A program made the translations under genes and the position numbers. Positions 32,858 through 43,329 of a stretch of 64,000 nucleotides of DNA are shown here, in pieces; the first letter of the stretch is position 1; each line of letters opens with the position of its first letter. Source of the stretch: Pedococcus_A sp963730585 (lineage in GTDB: Bacteria; Actinomycetota; Actinomycetes; Actinomycetales; Dermatophilaceae); contig CAVSSL010000010.1 of the NCBI GenBank assembly GCA_963730585.1, positions 372,001 through 436,000 on the forward strand, read 5' to 3'. The notes below the pieces were generated by a model. That model made no database searches. It was given only the letters and a program-made list of their open reading frames with translations, and was not told where the DNA came from.

Positions 32858-35152
32858 ATGACCCGTCCGACCGCGCCGGTGGCAGCGACCGAGGCCGAAC
32901 CGCCTCGCGTCGCCACCGGCGCGGTCGAGGTCAGCGACCTGACGTGGCGTCCCTACGGGCGACGCGAGCCGGTCCTCGCCGACCTCGACCTCGTCCTGCC
33001 GCCCGGGCAGCGGCTGCTCCTCGTGGGGCCGAGCGGGTCCGGCAAGTCGACCCTCCTGCGGGCGCTCGCAGGAGTGCTCGAGGTCGCCGACTCCGGCGAC
33101 CTCTCCGGCACCGTGACCATCGACGGCCGGTCGCCGCACGTGCGCCCGGGCACCGTCGGGTTGGTGCTCCAGGAGCCGGGCTCGGGCGTGGTGGCCGCGA
33201 CCATCGGGCGCGACGTCGCGTTCGGCCTGGAGAACACCGGCGTCCCGCGCGCCGAGATGCCGGGCCGGGTCACGTCGGCGCTGCGGGCGGTGGGCCTGAC
33301 CATGCCGGAGGACACCCCGACCCACGCGCTGTCGGGCGGCGAGCAGCAGCGGCTGGCCCTCGCCGGGGCCCTGGCCCTGGAGCCGTCACTGCTCCTGCTC
33401 GACGAGCCGACCGCCATGCTCGACCCCGGCAACGCGGCAGCCGTGCGCGCCTGCGTCGGCGAGGTGGTGGCCTCGCGCCGGCTGACCACCGTGGTGGTCG
33501 AGCACCGGCTCGGTCCGTGGGTCGACTTCGCCGACCGGATGGTGGTCCTCGGGCGCGACGGCCGGGTGGTCGCCGACGGCGTGCCCGAGGTGGTGCTCGC
33601 CGAGCGTGGCGCGGAGCTGGTGGAGCAGGGCATCTGGGTGCCCGGCTTCGCGGCGCCCGAGCCGGCCGCCCTGCCACCGGGGCTCTTCGGGCCCGGTGCG
33701 CTGGGGGCCAACGAGGTGGCGGTCGACGCCGCAGACGTCACGGTGCGCCGCAGCGTGCGGCTGGTCACCGGGGGCACCCGCACCACGCTCGCCGTCGACG
33801 GCCAGTGGCTGCAGGCCCGCGCCGGCCAGTCGCTCGCCCTCGTCGGGCCCAGCGGCTCCGGCAAGTCGACCTTCATGCTCGCGCTGGCCGGCCTGGTGCC
33901 CACCGACGACGGCGTCGTGAGGGTGCACCCCACCCTCGCCCACCACGGCGAGCGGCAGCCGGCCCACTGGGACACCGTCGACCTCGCCCGCACGATCGCC
34001 TGGGTGCCGCAGTGGTCGTCGTCCACGATCGTGGCGGGCACGGTGCTCGACGAGGTCATGGCCACGTCGCGGGCGGTGGGGCTCGTCGAGTCGGAGGCGG
34101 AGGCCCGCGCCCACGCGCTGCTCGACCTGCTCGGTCTGGGCCACCTCGAGCAGGCCGACCCCCGCCACCTCTCCGGGGGCGAGCAGCGTCGCCTGGCCAT
34201 GGCAGCCGCCGTGGCGCACCAGCCCGCCCTCCTGCTCGCCGACGAGGCGACCGTCGGCCAGGACCGGCTGACCTGGGCGGCCGTCATGGGCGTCGTCGAG
34301 GGCCTTCGTGACGCAGGCTCGGCCGTCGTGCTCACGACGCACGACGACGCCGTCGAGGCGCGCTGCGACCGCACCGTGGTGCTCGAGCGCCCCGACCAGC
34401 CGCCCACCCCGCCCGAGCCCCGGCGACCGCTCGTGGCGCGGTGCGGCCCGCTCTCGCTGCTCGCGGCCAGCACCGCCGCCATCCCGGCCGGGGTGCTGTC
34501 GCCGCACTGGACCGCGACGCTGGTCGTCGTGGCCGTGCAGGTGCTGCTGGCTGCGCTCGCCCTCGTGTCGCCGGGTGAGGGTCCCCGCCCCCGTGGGCGG
34601 GTGCGGGGCGTTCTCATCCGGCTGGTGCCCGGTGCGATCGGCGCCCTCTCGGTCGCCTGGTCGAGCTGGCTGCTCGGCGGCCGCGAGCTGGAGGTGGCTG
34701 CCGGGGCGGGCCTGCGGGTGCTCGCGATCGTGCTGCCCTCCGCGGTCCTCATCCCTCACATCGACGCCGACGCCCTCGGCGACCACCTCGCGCAACGGCT
34801 CCGGCTACCGGCCCGGCCGGTCGTGGCCACCGCCGCCGCGCTGCAGCGGGTGCACACCTTCGGCGACGTCTGGGCCGAGATCGCCCGCGCCCGGCGCGTC
34901 CGAGGCCTCGGCGCCAGCCGCCGGTCGCCCCGAGCCGTGCTGGCCGAGGTCGGCGCGCTCACGGTCGGCATGCTCATCCGCTCCCTGCAGGCGGCGGCCA
35001 CGCTGGCCGTGGCCATGGACGCGCGCGGCTTCTCCACGGCATACCGGCGCACCTGGTGGGCGGCTGCGCCCTGGCGCTCAGCCGACACGGTGCTGGTGGT
35101 CGCCTCGCTGCTGCCCCTCGTGGTGGCGCTGCTCGCCCGCGCCGTCCAGTAG
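32858..35152 (+). CDS. Fused ECF transporter ATPase-ATPase-T component (YkoD-YkoC fusion)
   Basis: A 764-residue energising subunit. ATPase 1 (about 25-260): GPSGSGKST, LSGGEQQRLALAGALALEPSLLLLDEPTAML, VVVEHR. ATPase 2 (about 285-510): GPSGSGKST, WVPQWSSSTIVAGTVLDEV, LSGGEQRRLAMAAAVAHQPALLLADEAT, VVLTTHDD. The last 250 residues hold about five helices. They include the T-component coupling signatures VRGLGASRRSPRAVLAEVGALTVGMLIRSLQAAATLAVAMDARGFST, with the Ala-Arg-Gly box. In Bacillus subtilis these are separate YkoD and YkoC proteins. The 3' end overlaps a convergent membrane-protein gene by 75 bp. Confidence 0.92.
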   Translation: MTRPTAPVAATEAEPPRVATGAVEVSDLTWRPYGRREPVLADLDLVLPPGQRLLLVGPSGSGKSTLLRALAGVLEVADSGDLSGTVTIDGRSPHVRPGTVGLVLQEPGSGVVAATIGRDVAFGLENTGVPRAEMPGRVTSALRAVGLTMPEDTPTHALSGGEQQRLALAGALALEPSLLLLDEPTAMLDPGNAAAVRACVGEVVASRRLTTVVVEHRLGPWVDFADRMVVLGRDGRVVADGVPEVVLAERGAELVEQGIWVPGFAAPEPAALPPGLFGPGALGANEVAVDAADVTVRRSVRLVTGGTRTTLAVDGQWLQARAGQSLALVGPSGSGKSTFMLALAGLVPTDDGVVRVHPTLAHHGERQPAHWDTVDLARTIAWVPQWSSSTIVAGTVLDEVMATSRAVGLVESEAEARAHALLDLLGLGHLEQADPRHLSGGEQRRLAMAAAVAHQPALLLADEATVGQDRLTWAAVMGVVEGLRDAGSAVVLTTHDDAVEARCDRTVVLERPDQPPTPPEPRRPLVARCGPLSLLAASTAAIPAGVLSPHWTATLVVVAVQVLLAALALVSPGEGPRPRGRVRGVLIRLVPGAIGALSVAWSSWLLGGRELEVAAGAGLRVLAIVLPSAVLIPHIDADALGDHLAQRLRLPARPVVATAAALQRVHTFGDVWAEIARARRVRGLGASRRSPRAVLAEVGALTVGMLIRSLQAAATLAVAMDARGFSTAYRRTWWAAAPWRSADTVLVVASLLPLVVALLARAVQ

Positions 35153-35704
35153 TCCCGCGCGGGGCCGGGAGGTGCCACGACCACGGTGCTGGCGTGAGCG
35201 CACCACCCAGGCCAGCAGGAAGAGGGCGCCCCCGACGAAGACCGGGATGCCGAGGAACTCCGACGACGACGCCAGGCGCACCCCGGTGCGCTCGATGCTC
35301 AGCCCGGACAGGACCATCAGGCTGAGCAGCGGGACCATGCCGTCGGCCAGCAGCAGGGCCCCGGCCTCCCCGGTGCGTCGCAGCCCCAGCACGGCGAGCG
35401 GCAGCGCGAGCACCGTCATCCCGATCGGCGCCGCCGACCCCGCGGGCTCGCCGGGGTAGAACGACTCCGCCACGACGTAGGCCGCCAGCAGGGCCACACC
35501 GACCCCCAGCCACCGCCCGGTCCTGCCCGGTCGCACCGCGGCGAGGTAGCTGAGCACCGCCACCACGGCGACCGCCAGCACGAGGACCACCGTTCCCCAC
35601 CACCCACCGACGTCCTCCACGAGCTGCGCCACGGTGAACACCACCAGCGGCACCACGAAGACGGCGGTGAGGAGGAAGGCGCCTCGACGCAGCAGGTCCG
35701 ACAT
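35078..35704 (-). CDS. Membrane protein of unknown function
   Basis: A 208-residue protein with about six hydrophobic helices (GAFLLTAVFVVPLVVFTVAQLV, GTVVLVLAVAVVAVLSYLAAV, LGVGVALLAAYVVAESFY, PIGMTVLALPLAVLGL, GMVPLLSLMVLSGLSIE, LGIPVFVGGALFLLAWVV). A basic, low-complexity tail of about 35 residues (RGRGTSRPRAGLLDGAGEQRHHEGQQRGDHQHRVG) lies antisense to the end of the ECF fusion gene. I do not recognise the family. The tail may be a late stop acquired by read-through. Confidence 0.7.
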   Translation of the reverse strand: MSDLLRRGAFLLTAVFVVPLVVFTVAQLVEDVGGWWGTVVLVLAVAVVAVLSYLAAVRPGRTGRWLGVGVALLAAYVVAESFYPGEPAGSAAPIGMTVLALPLAVLGLRRTGEAGALLLADGMVPLLSLMVLSGLSIERTGVRLASSSEFLGIPVFVGGALFLLAWVVRSRQHRGRGTSRPRAGLLDGAGEQRHHEGQQRGDHQHRVG

Positions 35705-35839
35705 CGGCAGCTCCTGGCTCGGGGCGGCTCCCTGCGCGCCGCTGCTTCTGCTGTCCCCTGCTCCGCTCCCTCCAGACTCCCGTGCCCGCCGTGGCCGTCA
35801 CAGGGCCCAATGTCATGAGCCGCCTACGCCACCGGCAGG

Positions 35840-36379
35840 ATGCGCTGCGTGGCGCACACCGTCCTCTACGTCCCGGTGCCCGGGCTCGAGCCCTACATCC
35901 GGTGGCGCCACGAGGTGGAGGGCCCCGAGTGGCTCTCACCCGACGACGACCACATCCACGCCCACATCACGCTGCTCGGGCCGTTCGTGCCCGAGGACGA
36001 GCTGACCCCGCAGGTCGACGCCGACCTCGCCGCGCTCTTCGCCGCGACCGAGGCGTTCGCCTTCACGCTCGCCCAGGTGCGGGTCTTCCCGTCCGGCCTG
36101 GTCCACCTCCACCCCGAGCCGGCCGAACCGTTCGAGGAGCTCACCGACGCGCTCACGGCGCGCTACCCGGCACACCCGCCGTATGCCGGTGAGTTCGCCC
36201 CCGTGCCCCACCTGAGCCTGTGCGCGCTGGGGCCCGGGCGGGACGTGCCGCTGGTGCGACAGGAGCTGGCGGACGTCCTGCCCGTGCGCACGATGGCGGA
36301 GGAGGTGCGGCTCGTCCGCTACGAGGAGCACGGCACGCGCACGCTGCGCACCTACCCCTTGGGGTGCGGCCACGGGTAG
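35840..36379 (+). CDS. 2'-5' RNA ligase / 2H phosphoesterase family protein
   Basis: A 179-residue two-histidine phosphoesterase. The two catalytic HxTx-type motifs are visible as HAHITLLGPF (about residue 42) and PHLSLCALGPG (about residue 129). The fold handles 2',3'-cyclic or 2',5' phosphodiesters; substrates of stand-alone bacterial members are mostly unknown. ATG 35840 follows GGCAGG; a GTG at 35849 is also possible. It is followed 62 bp later by the EF-G-like gene on the same strand. Confidence 0.82.
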   Translation: MRCVAHTVLYVPVPGLEPYIRWRHEVEGPEWLSPDDDHIHAHITLLGPFVPEDELTPQVDADLAALFAATEAFAFTLAQVRVFPSGLVHLHPEPAEPFEELTDALTARYPAHPPYAGEFAPVPHLSLCALGPGRDVPLVRQELADVLPVRTMAEEVRLVRYEEHGTRTLRTYPLGCGHG

Positions 36380-36441
36380 GACCGGACGGCACAGGAAGAA
36401 CGTCCCTTGTCAGCCGAGGGTCGAAGGAGCAAGGTGTCGCC

Positions 36442-38538
36442 ATGAACCGCGCAGCCGATGCCCGCGAGGTGCGGGACCCCGTCTCCCCTGACCAGATCCG
36501 CAACGTCGTCCTCGTGGGGCCGACAGGTGCCGGCAAGACGGCGCTGTTCGACCGCATCGTCGCGGCCACCGTGCCGGGCCGCCGTCCGCGCGACACCCAC
36601 GAGTCGTCGCTGGCGCTGTCGGTGGCGTCGGTCGACCGGAACGGCGTCACCGTCAACCTCCTGGACACCCCCGGCCACCCGGACTTCGTCGGCGAGGTAC
36701 GAGCCGGGCTGCGGGCCGCTGATGCGGCCCTTTTCGTTGTCTCGGCCGTCGACGGCCTCGACGAGGCGACCCGTCTGCTGTGGCGTGAGTGCGAGGTGCT
36801 CGGTATGCCGCGGGCGGTCGTGGTCACGCGGCTCGAGGGCGCGCGCGCCGACTTCGAGGCCACCGTGGAGATGTGCCAGCGCACCTTCGGCGACGCCCAG
36901 CCGCTCCAGGTGCCGGTGCTGAGCGGCGGATCGGTCATGGGGACCCTGAACCTGCTCCGCCGCACCGTCCGCGACCACACCGGCGACGACCCGGTGCTGC
37001 GTGACCCCGACGCCGCCGAGGCGGGCCTCATCGACGACCAGCGCGGTGCCCTCATCGAGGCGGTCATCGAGGAGTCGGAGGACGAGTCGCTGCTCGAGCG
37101 CTACCTCGGCGGCGAGGAGATCGACCTCGAGGCCGTCGCCGCCGACCTGCGCACCGCCATCGCGACCGCGCGGTTCTTCCCGGTGCTGCCCACCCACGCG
37201 CCGACCGGCGTCGGCGTCGAGGACGTGCTGGACCTGATCGAGCGCGGGTTCCCGTCGCCGGCCGACTCGCGCATCCCGGCCGTCTACACCCCCGTGGGCG
37301 GCGACTTCGGCCAGGTGGCGTGCGACCCGGACGGGCCGCTGGTCGCCGAGGCGGTGCGCACCACCACCGACCCGTACGTCGGGCGCCTCTCGCTGGTGCG
37401 GGTCTTCTCCGGCACGCTGCGCCCGGACGAGCCGGTGCACGTCTCCGGGCACCTGAGCCAGTTCGTCGGACGCGCCCTCGAGGGCCACGGCGACCACGAC
37501 AGCGACGACGAGCGGGTGGGCCCCCTGAGCGCCCCGGTCGGCGACGAGATGCGGCCGAAGTCGTCCGCCATCGCCGGTGACATCGCCCTGGTCGCCAAGG
37601 TCAGTGGCGTCGAGACCTCCGACACCCTCTCGGGCAAGGACAAGCCCGCGCTCGTCGAGCCGTGGGTGCTGCCCGAACCGCTGCTGCCGGTGGCCATCCA
37701 CGCCAAGTCCAAGGGCGACGAGGACAAGCTCGGCACCGCGCTGCAGCGCATCGTGGCCGAGGACGTGACGATGCGCCTCGAGCACAACCCCGAGACCCAC
37801 CAGGTGGTGCTGTGGGCGATGGGACCGGCGCACGTCGACCAGCTGATCTCCCTCCTGCGCGAGCGCTACCACGTCGAGGTCGAGGTCGAGCCGCTGCGCA
37901 CCTCGCTGCGCGAGACCTTCACCCGGGCCGTCGAGGTGCAGGGCCGTCTGGTCAAGCAGTCCGGCGGGCACGGGCAGTACGCCGTCTGCAAGCTCCAGGT
38001 CGAGCCGCTCGAGCGCGGCGCCGGCTTCGAGTTCGTCGACAAGGTCGTCGGCGGCGCGGTGCCGCGCCAGTTCATCCCGTCCGTGGAGAAGGGCGCCCGG
38101 GCGCAGCTCGAGAAGGGCGTGCTCGCGGGCTACCCCTGCGTCGACGTGCGGGTGACCCTGCTCGACGGGAAGGCGCACTCGGTCGACTCCTCCGACATGG
38201 CCTTCCAGACCGCGGCGGCCCAGGCCCTGCGCGAGGCGGCCAACGAGTCGACCGTGTCGCTGCTCGAGCCGATCGACGCCGTCGACATCACGGTCGCCGA
38301 CGACGCGCTCGGGTCGGTGCTCGCCGACCTGCGCGGCCGGCGGGGGCAGGTCCACGGCACCGAGCCGGGCGACCTGGCGGGCTACACGGTGGTGCACGCC
38401 GAGGTGCCGCAGTTCGAGCTGTCGCGCTACCCCATCGACCTGCGCTCGGTCTCCCACGGCACGGGCACGTTCACGCGCACCTTCGTCCGCTACGACTACA
38501 TGCCGGCGCAGCTCGCCCGTGAGGTCGCGGCAGGGTGA
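36442..38538 (+). CDS. Elongation factor G-like protein (EF-G2 type)
   Basis: A 698-residue translational GTPase paralogue. G1 is VLVGPTGAGKTALFD and G3 is NLLDTPGHPDFVGEV. The G4 position reads VTRLEGARADF instead of NKxD, and the switch I RGITI box is absent. Domain II to V segments are present (RLSLVRVFSGTLRPDEPV, SGGHGQYAVCKLQVEPL, DKVVGGAVPRQFIPSVEKGARAQLEKGVLAGYPCVDVRVTLLDGKAHSVDSSDMAFQTAA, FGYSTDLR replaced by LADLRGRRGQVHGTEP). This matches actinobacterial FusA2 proteins, which do not substitute for EF-G and whose role is unclear. Translation starts at ATG 36442, 10 bp after an AAGG-containing site. Confidence 0.88.
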   Translation: MNRAADAREVRDPVSPDQIRNVVLVGPTGAGKTALFDRIVAATVPGRRPRDTHESSLALSVASVDRNGVTVNLLDTPGHPDFVGEVRAGLRAADAALFVVSAVDGLDEATRLLWRECEVLGMPRAVVVTRLEGARADFEATVEMCQRTFGDAQPLQVPVLSGGSVMGTLNLLRRTVRDHTGDDPVLRDPDAAEAGLIDDQRGALIEAVIEESEDESLLERYLGGEEIDLEAVAADLRTAIATARFFPVLPTHAPTGVGVEDVLDLIERGFPSPADSRIPAVYTPVGGDFGQVACDPDGPLVAEAVRTTTDPYVGRLSLVRVFSGTLRPDEPVHVSGHLSQFVGRALEGHGDHDSDDERVGPLSAPVGDEMRPKSSAIAGDIALVAKVSGVETSDTLSGKDKPALVEPWVLPEPLLPVAIHAKSKGDEDKLGTALQRIVAEDVTMRLEHNPETHQVVLWAMGPAHVDQLISLLRERYHVEVEVEPLRTSLRETFTRAVEVQGRLVKQSGGHGQYAVCKLQVEPLERGAGFEFVDKVVGGAVPRQFIPSVEKGARAQLEKGVLAGYPCVDVRVTLLDGKAHSVDSSDMAFQTAAAQALREAANESTVSLLEPIDAVDITVADDALGSVLADLRGRRGQVHGTEPGDLAGYTVVHAEVPQFELSRYPIDLRSVSHGTGTFTRTFVRYDYMPAQLAREVAAG

Positions 38539-38585
38539 ACGCAGCGCCTGAGGCGTAACGCGGCATACGCGGGGTGGGCGGAGCG

Positions 38586-38882
38586 TCAGCGCTGCTGGCG
38601 CATGCGCTCCATCTCGGCCGCCACCTCGGTCGGTCCCGGCTCGGGCGAGACCACGTCGTAGACGTGGAACGCGATGCCGATGCCCCAGCCGAGGATCGGG
38701 AAGATCGGCCAGAAGAAGCCGCCACCGGCGGCGAACCAGATCGCCACGAGCAGCAGGTTCACCGAGACGTAGGCGAGGAGATGGGCCTTGAGGTCGCGCT
38801 TGTCCTTGAGGTGCTTCAGTGCCCGCTCGCGCAGCTCCTGCTCCTCGGCGAGGTTCGAGGGCGGCACCTGGTAGTTGGTCAT
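38586..38882 (-). CDS. 2TM-domain protein
   Basis: A 98-residue protein, MTNYQVPPSNLAEEQELRERALKHLKDKRDLKAHLLAYVSVNLLLVAIWF. Two membrane helices (LLAYVSVNLLLVAIWFAAGGG and FFWPIFPILGWGIGIAFHVYDVV) follow a charged N-terminal helix. This is the 2TM domain family, found alone or fused to histidine kinases, of unknown function. ATG 38882 is preferred over GTG 38891 by position relative to the family start. Confidence 0.75.
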   Translation of the reverse strand: MTNYQVPPSNLAEEQELRERALKHLKDKRDLKAHLLAYVSVNLLLVAIWFAAGGGFFWPIFPILGWGIGIAFHVYDVVSPEPGPTEVAAEMERMRQQR

Positions 38883-39051
38883 GGTGGTCACCTGCCTTCA
38901 CCTCCAGCGTGGCTCGTCCGCCCGCGGCGGGAAGGGACTTCCGACCCTGACCGGGCGGTGTCCCGGCTGTCGTGACCGACCCGGTGGGCCCGCGGCATAC
39001 CGGCGTCTGCACGGCCACTCCGAGTGGGGGAACAATCGGACCGGGAGCAGG

Positions 39052-39072
39052 GTTGAGCCAAGCAGACTCAAG
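39052..39072. promoter_or_regulatory. HAIR element (HspR operator) upstream of dnaK
   Basis: GTTGAGC-N7-ACTCAAG matches the HspR-associated inverted repeat CTTGAGT-N7-ACTCAAG in 12 of 14 arm positions. It lies about 104 bp upstream of the dnaK start. The same arms occur at 56725-56745 before clpB, and hspR is the last gene of this operon, so this is its autoregulatory site. Confidence 0.9.
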
Positions 39073-39175
39073 TTTTCGGCTCCGGATTTGCGCAAGCGCA
39101 GAGCCGGCTCCTAACGTGAGTACAGGCAGCTCAAGAACCACCGACGAACCACCCATCAGCACAGGAGAAACCACC

Positions 39176-41073
<1,898 letters not shown>

Positions 41074-41077
<4 letters not shown>

Positions 41078-41700
41078 CGGAGAACGTCGACCCCCGTCAC
41101 GAGCAGGCCGAGGAGGTGGTGGGTGCCGAGGCGGCAGAGCCGTCGGCGCCCACCGCCGCCCCGGCGGGCGACGCGGGCAGCCCCGGGCAGGAGACCCTCG
41201 AGGCCTTCGAGCAGGAGCTCGAGGACGAGCAGGACGCCGTCGCCCGGCAAGAGCCTGCGCAGCCGCACCCGGACACCACGCTCGCGGCCGAGCGGCTGCT
41301 CGACCTGCAGCGCCTGCAGGCCGAGTACGTCAACTACAAGCGCCGGGTCGACCGCGACCGCGCCATGGTGCAGGAGCGCGCCGTCCAGGACGTCCTCGAG
41401 ACGCTGCTGCCGGTGCTCGACGACATCCACGCGGCCCGCGAGCACGGCGACCTGCAGAGCGGGCCGTTCGCCTCGATCGCCGAGAAGCTGGAGCAGACCC
41501 TGACCCGCTTCGGGCTGACCCGGTTCGGTGACGTCGGTGAGCCGTTCGACCCGATGCGGCACGAGGCCCTCATGCACACGCAGGCCGACCTGCCGGAGGG
41601 TGCCACCGAGACCACGGTGGTGACCGTCCTGCAGCCCGGCTACCGTGCCGGCGACCAGGTCATCCGGCCGGCCCGCGTCGCGGTCGCCGACCCGCAGTAG
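41074..41700 (+). CDS. grpE: Nucleotide exchange factor GrpE
   Basis: A 208-residue GrpE that releases ADP from DnaK. An acidic N-terminus of about 60 residues leads into the long coiled coil (LAAERLLDLQRLQAEYVNYKRRVDRDRAMVQERAVQDVLETLLPVLDDIHAAREHGDL). The beta-wing follows (FGDVGEPFDPMRHEALMHTQADLPEGATETTVVTVLQPGYRAGDQVIRPARVAVADPQ). GTG 41074 overlaps the dnaK stop (GTGA), so it is translationally coupled. Confidence 0.96.
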
Positions 41701-41762
41701 CGCAGGGCCCCAGCAACACAGACCCGTAGTACCACTGCACGACCGCCCGGGAGGAGGACGTC

Positions 41763-42767
41763 ATGGCCAGCCAGGACTGGTTCGAGAAGGACTTCTACGC
41801 GATCCTCGGCGTCCCCCAGGACGCCGACGCCACGGCCATCAAGAAGGCCTACCGCAAGCTCGCCCGCAAGGAGCACCCCGACCAGAACCCCGGGGACGCG
41901 AAGGCGGAGCAGCGCTTCAAGGACATCGGTGAGGCGTATGCCGTGCTGTCCGACACGGAGCAGCGCCAGCAGTACGACGCGATCCGGTCGATGACGCACG
42001 GCGGCGCGCGGTTCCGGGCCGGCGGCCCGGGCGGTGGCGGCGGTGCTGGCTTCGAGGACGTGTTCTCCTCGATGTTCGGTGGCGGTGGCGCCGGGCCGGG
42101 GGTGCGGTTCAGCACCGGCGGTGGCGGGGCCCAGCCCAACCTCGAGGACATCCTCGGCGGGATGTTCGGTGGCGGCGGGCCGGCTTACGGGGGCTTCGGC
42201 GCCCCGGCCGGCCCGCGCCGCGGGGCCAACATCACCGCCCGCACCACCCTGTCGTTCCGCGACGCGGTGGAGGGCGCGACGGTCACCCTCAGCACCGGCA
42301 ACGGCCGCATCACCACGCGTATCCCGGCCGGTGTGCGCGACGGCCAGAAGATCAAGCTGGCGGGCAAGGGCGCGCCGGGCGACCAGGGGGCTCCTGCCGG
42401 CGACCTGGTCCTGACGGTCGAGGTGGAGAAGCACCCGGTGTTCGGGCGCGACGGTGACAACCTCACCGTCGACCTGCCCGTCACCTTCGCCGAGGCCGCC
42501 CTCGGCGCCACGGTGTCGGTGCCGACCCTGTCCGGCGAGCCCGTGAAGGTGCGCATCGCCCCGGGCACACCCAGTGGTCGCGTGCTGCGCGTCAAGGGGC
42601 GCGGCGTGCCGCGCAAGGACCACCACGGCGACCTGCTCGCTCGGGTGAACATCGTGGTGCCGCAACGGCTCACGGACGAGGCCCGCAAGGCGGTGGAGGC
42701 ACTCCAGGCCCAGGAGCAGGGCGAGGACCCGCGCGGTGAGCTGTTCGCGCGGGCCCGGCAGGAGTGA
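41763..42767 (+). CDS. dnaJ: DnaJ-type co-chaperone without zinc finger
   Basis: A 334-residue J protein that stimulates DnaK ATPase and delivers clients. The J domain is DFYAILGVPQDADATAIKKAYRKLARKEHPDQNPGDAKAEQRFKDIGEAYAVLSD with the HPD motif intact. A long Gly/Phe-rich segment (about residues 80-150) is followed directly by the two C-terminal barrel domains (GANITARTTLSFRDAVEGATVTL..., GKGAPGDQGAPAGDLVLTVEVEKHPVFGRDGDNL...). No CxxCxGxG repeats and no cysteines are present, so it is a class B (CbpA-like) protein although it occupies the dnaJ place in the dnaK operon. ATG 41763 follows GGGAGGAGG. Confidence 0.94.
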   Translation: MASQDWFEKDFYAILGVPQDADATAIKKAYRKLARKEHPDQNPGDAKAEQRFKDIGEAYAVLSDTEQRQQYDAIRSMTHGGARFRAGGPGGGGGAGFEDVFSSMFGGGGAGPGVRFSTGGGGAQPNLEDILGGMFGGGGPAYGGFGAPAGPRRGANITARTTLSFRDAVEGATVTLSTGNGRITTRIPAGVRDGQKIKLAGKGAPGDQGAPAGDLVLTVEVEKHPVFGRDGDNLTVDLPVTFAEAALGATVSVPTLSGEPVKVRIAPGTPSGRVLRVKGRGVPRKDHHGDLLARVNIVVPQRLTDEARKAVEALQAQEQGEDPRGELFARARQE

Positions 42768-42773
42768 TGACCG

Positions 42774-43223
42774 GTGTCCACGCTGCGCGGTTTCGCCCCT
42801 GACGACGACACCCCGGTCTTCGTGATCTCCGTGGCGGCGGAGCTGGCCGGCATGCACGCCCAGACGCTGCGGCAGTACGACCGGCTCGGCCTCGTCTCCC
42901 CGTCGCGCACCCGTGGCGGGGGACGGCGCTACTCCGCCCGCGACATCGCGATCCTCCGCGAGGTGCAGCGGCTGTCCCAGGAGGAGGGCGTCAGCCTCGC
43001 CGGCATCCAGCGCATCCTCGAGCTCGAGCACCAGGTCGACGCACTGCGCGCCCGGGTGGCCGAGCTCGCCGACGAGCTCGAGCGGGTGCGCAACGCGAGC
43101 GCCCAGCCGGGTTCGCGGGTCTTCGCCGTCGGCCCGGCAGGCGAGATCATCGCCATGCGCGCCGGCCAGCGACCGCGGCCGAACCGCTCGCAGGCCCTCG
43201 TGGTCTGGAAGCCGCACTTCTGA
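42774..43223 (+). CDS. hspR: Heat-shock repressor HspR (MerR family)
   Basis: A 149-residue MerR-type repressor that binds HAIR sites, with DnaK as co-repressor in other actinobacteria. The HTH is TPVFVISVAAELAGMHAQTLRQYDRLGLVSPSRTRGGGRRYSARDIAILREVQRLSQEEGVSLAGIQRILELE. A coiled-coil segment and a short hydrophobic tail LVVWKPHF complete it; the hydrophobic C-terminal end is a known HspR feature. GTG 42774 lies 6 bp after the dnaJ stop. Likely targets here are the HAIR sites at 39052 and 56725. Confidence 0.94.
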   Translation: MSTLRGFAPDDDTPVFVISVAAELAGMHAQTLRQYDRLGLVSPSRTRGGGRRYSARDIAILREVQRLSQEEGVSLAGIQRILELEHQVDALRARVAELADELERVRNASAQPGSRVFAVGPAGEIIAMRAGQRPRPNRSQALVVWKPHF

Positions 43224-43329
43224 CCGCGAGCCGGCGGCACCGGCATACCGGGACCAACGGCCCCTGAAAGTCCTGTCCCTGAGGGCAAAGCCCTCGTGGC
43301 GCTCGACGGCAGGGGGCCAGACTGGCCAC

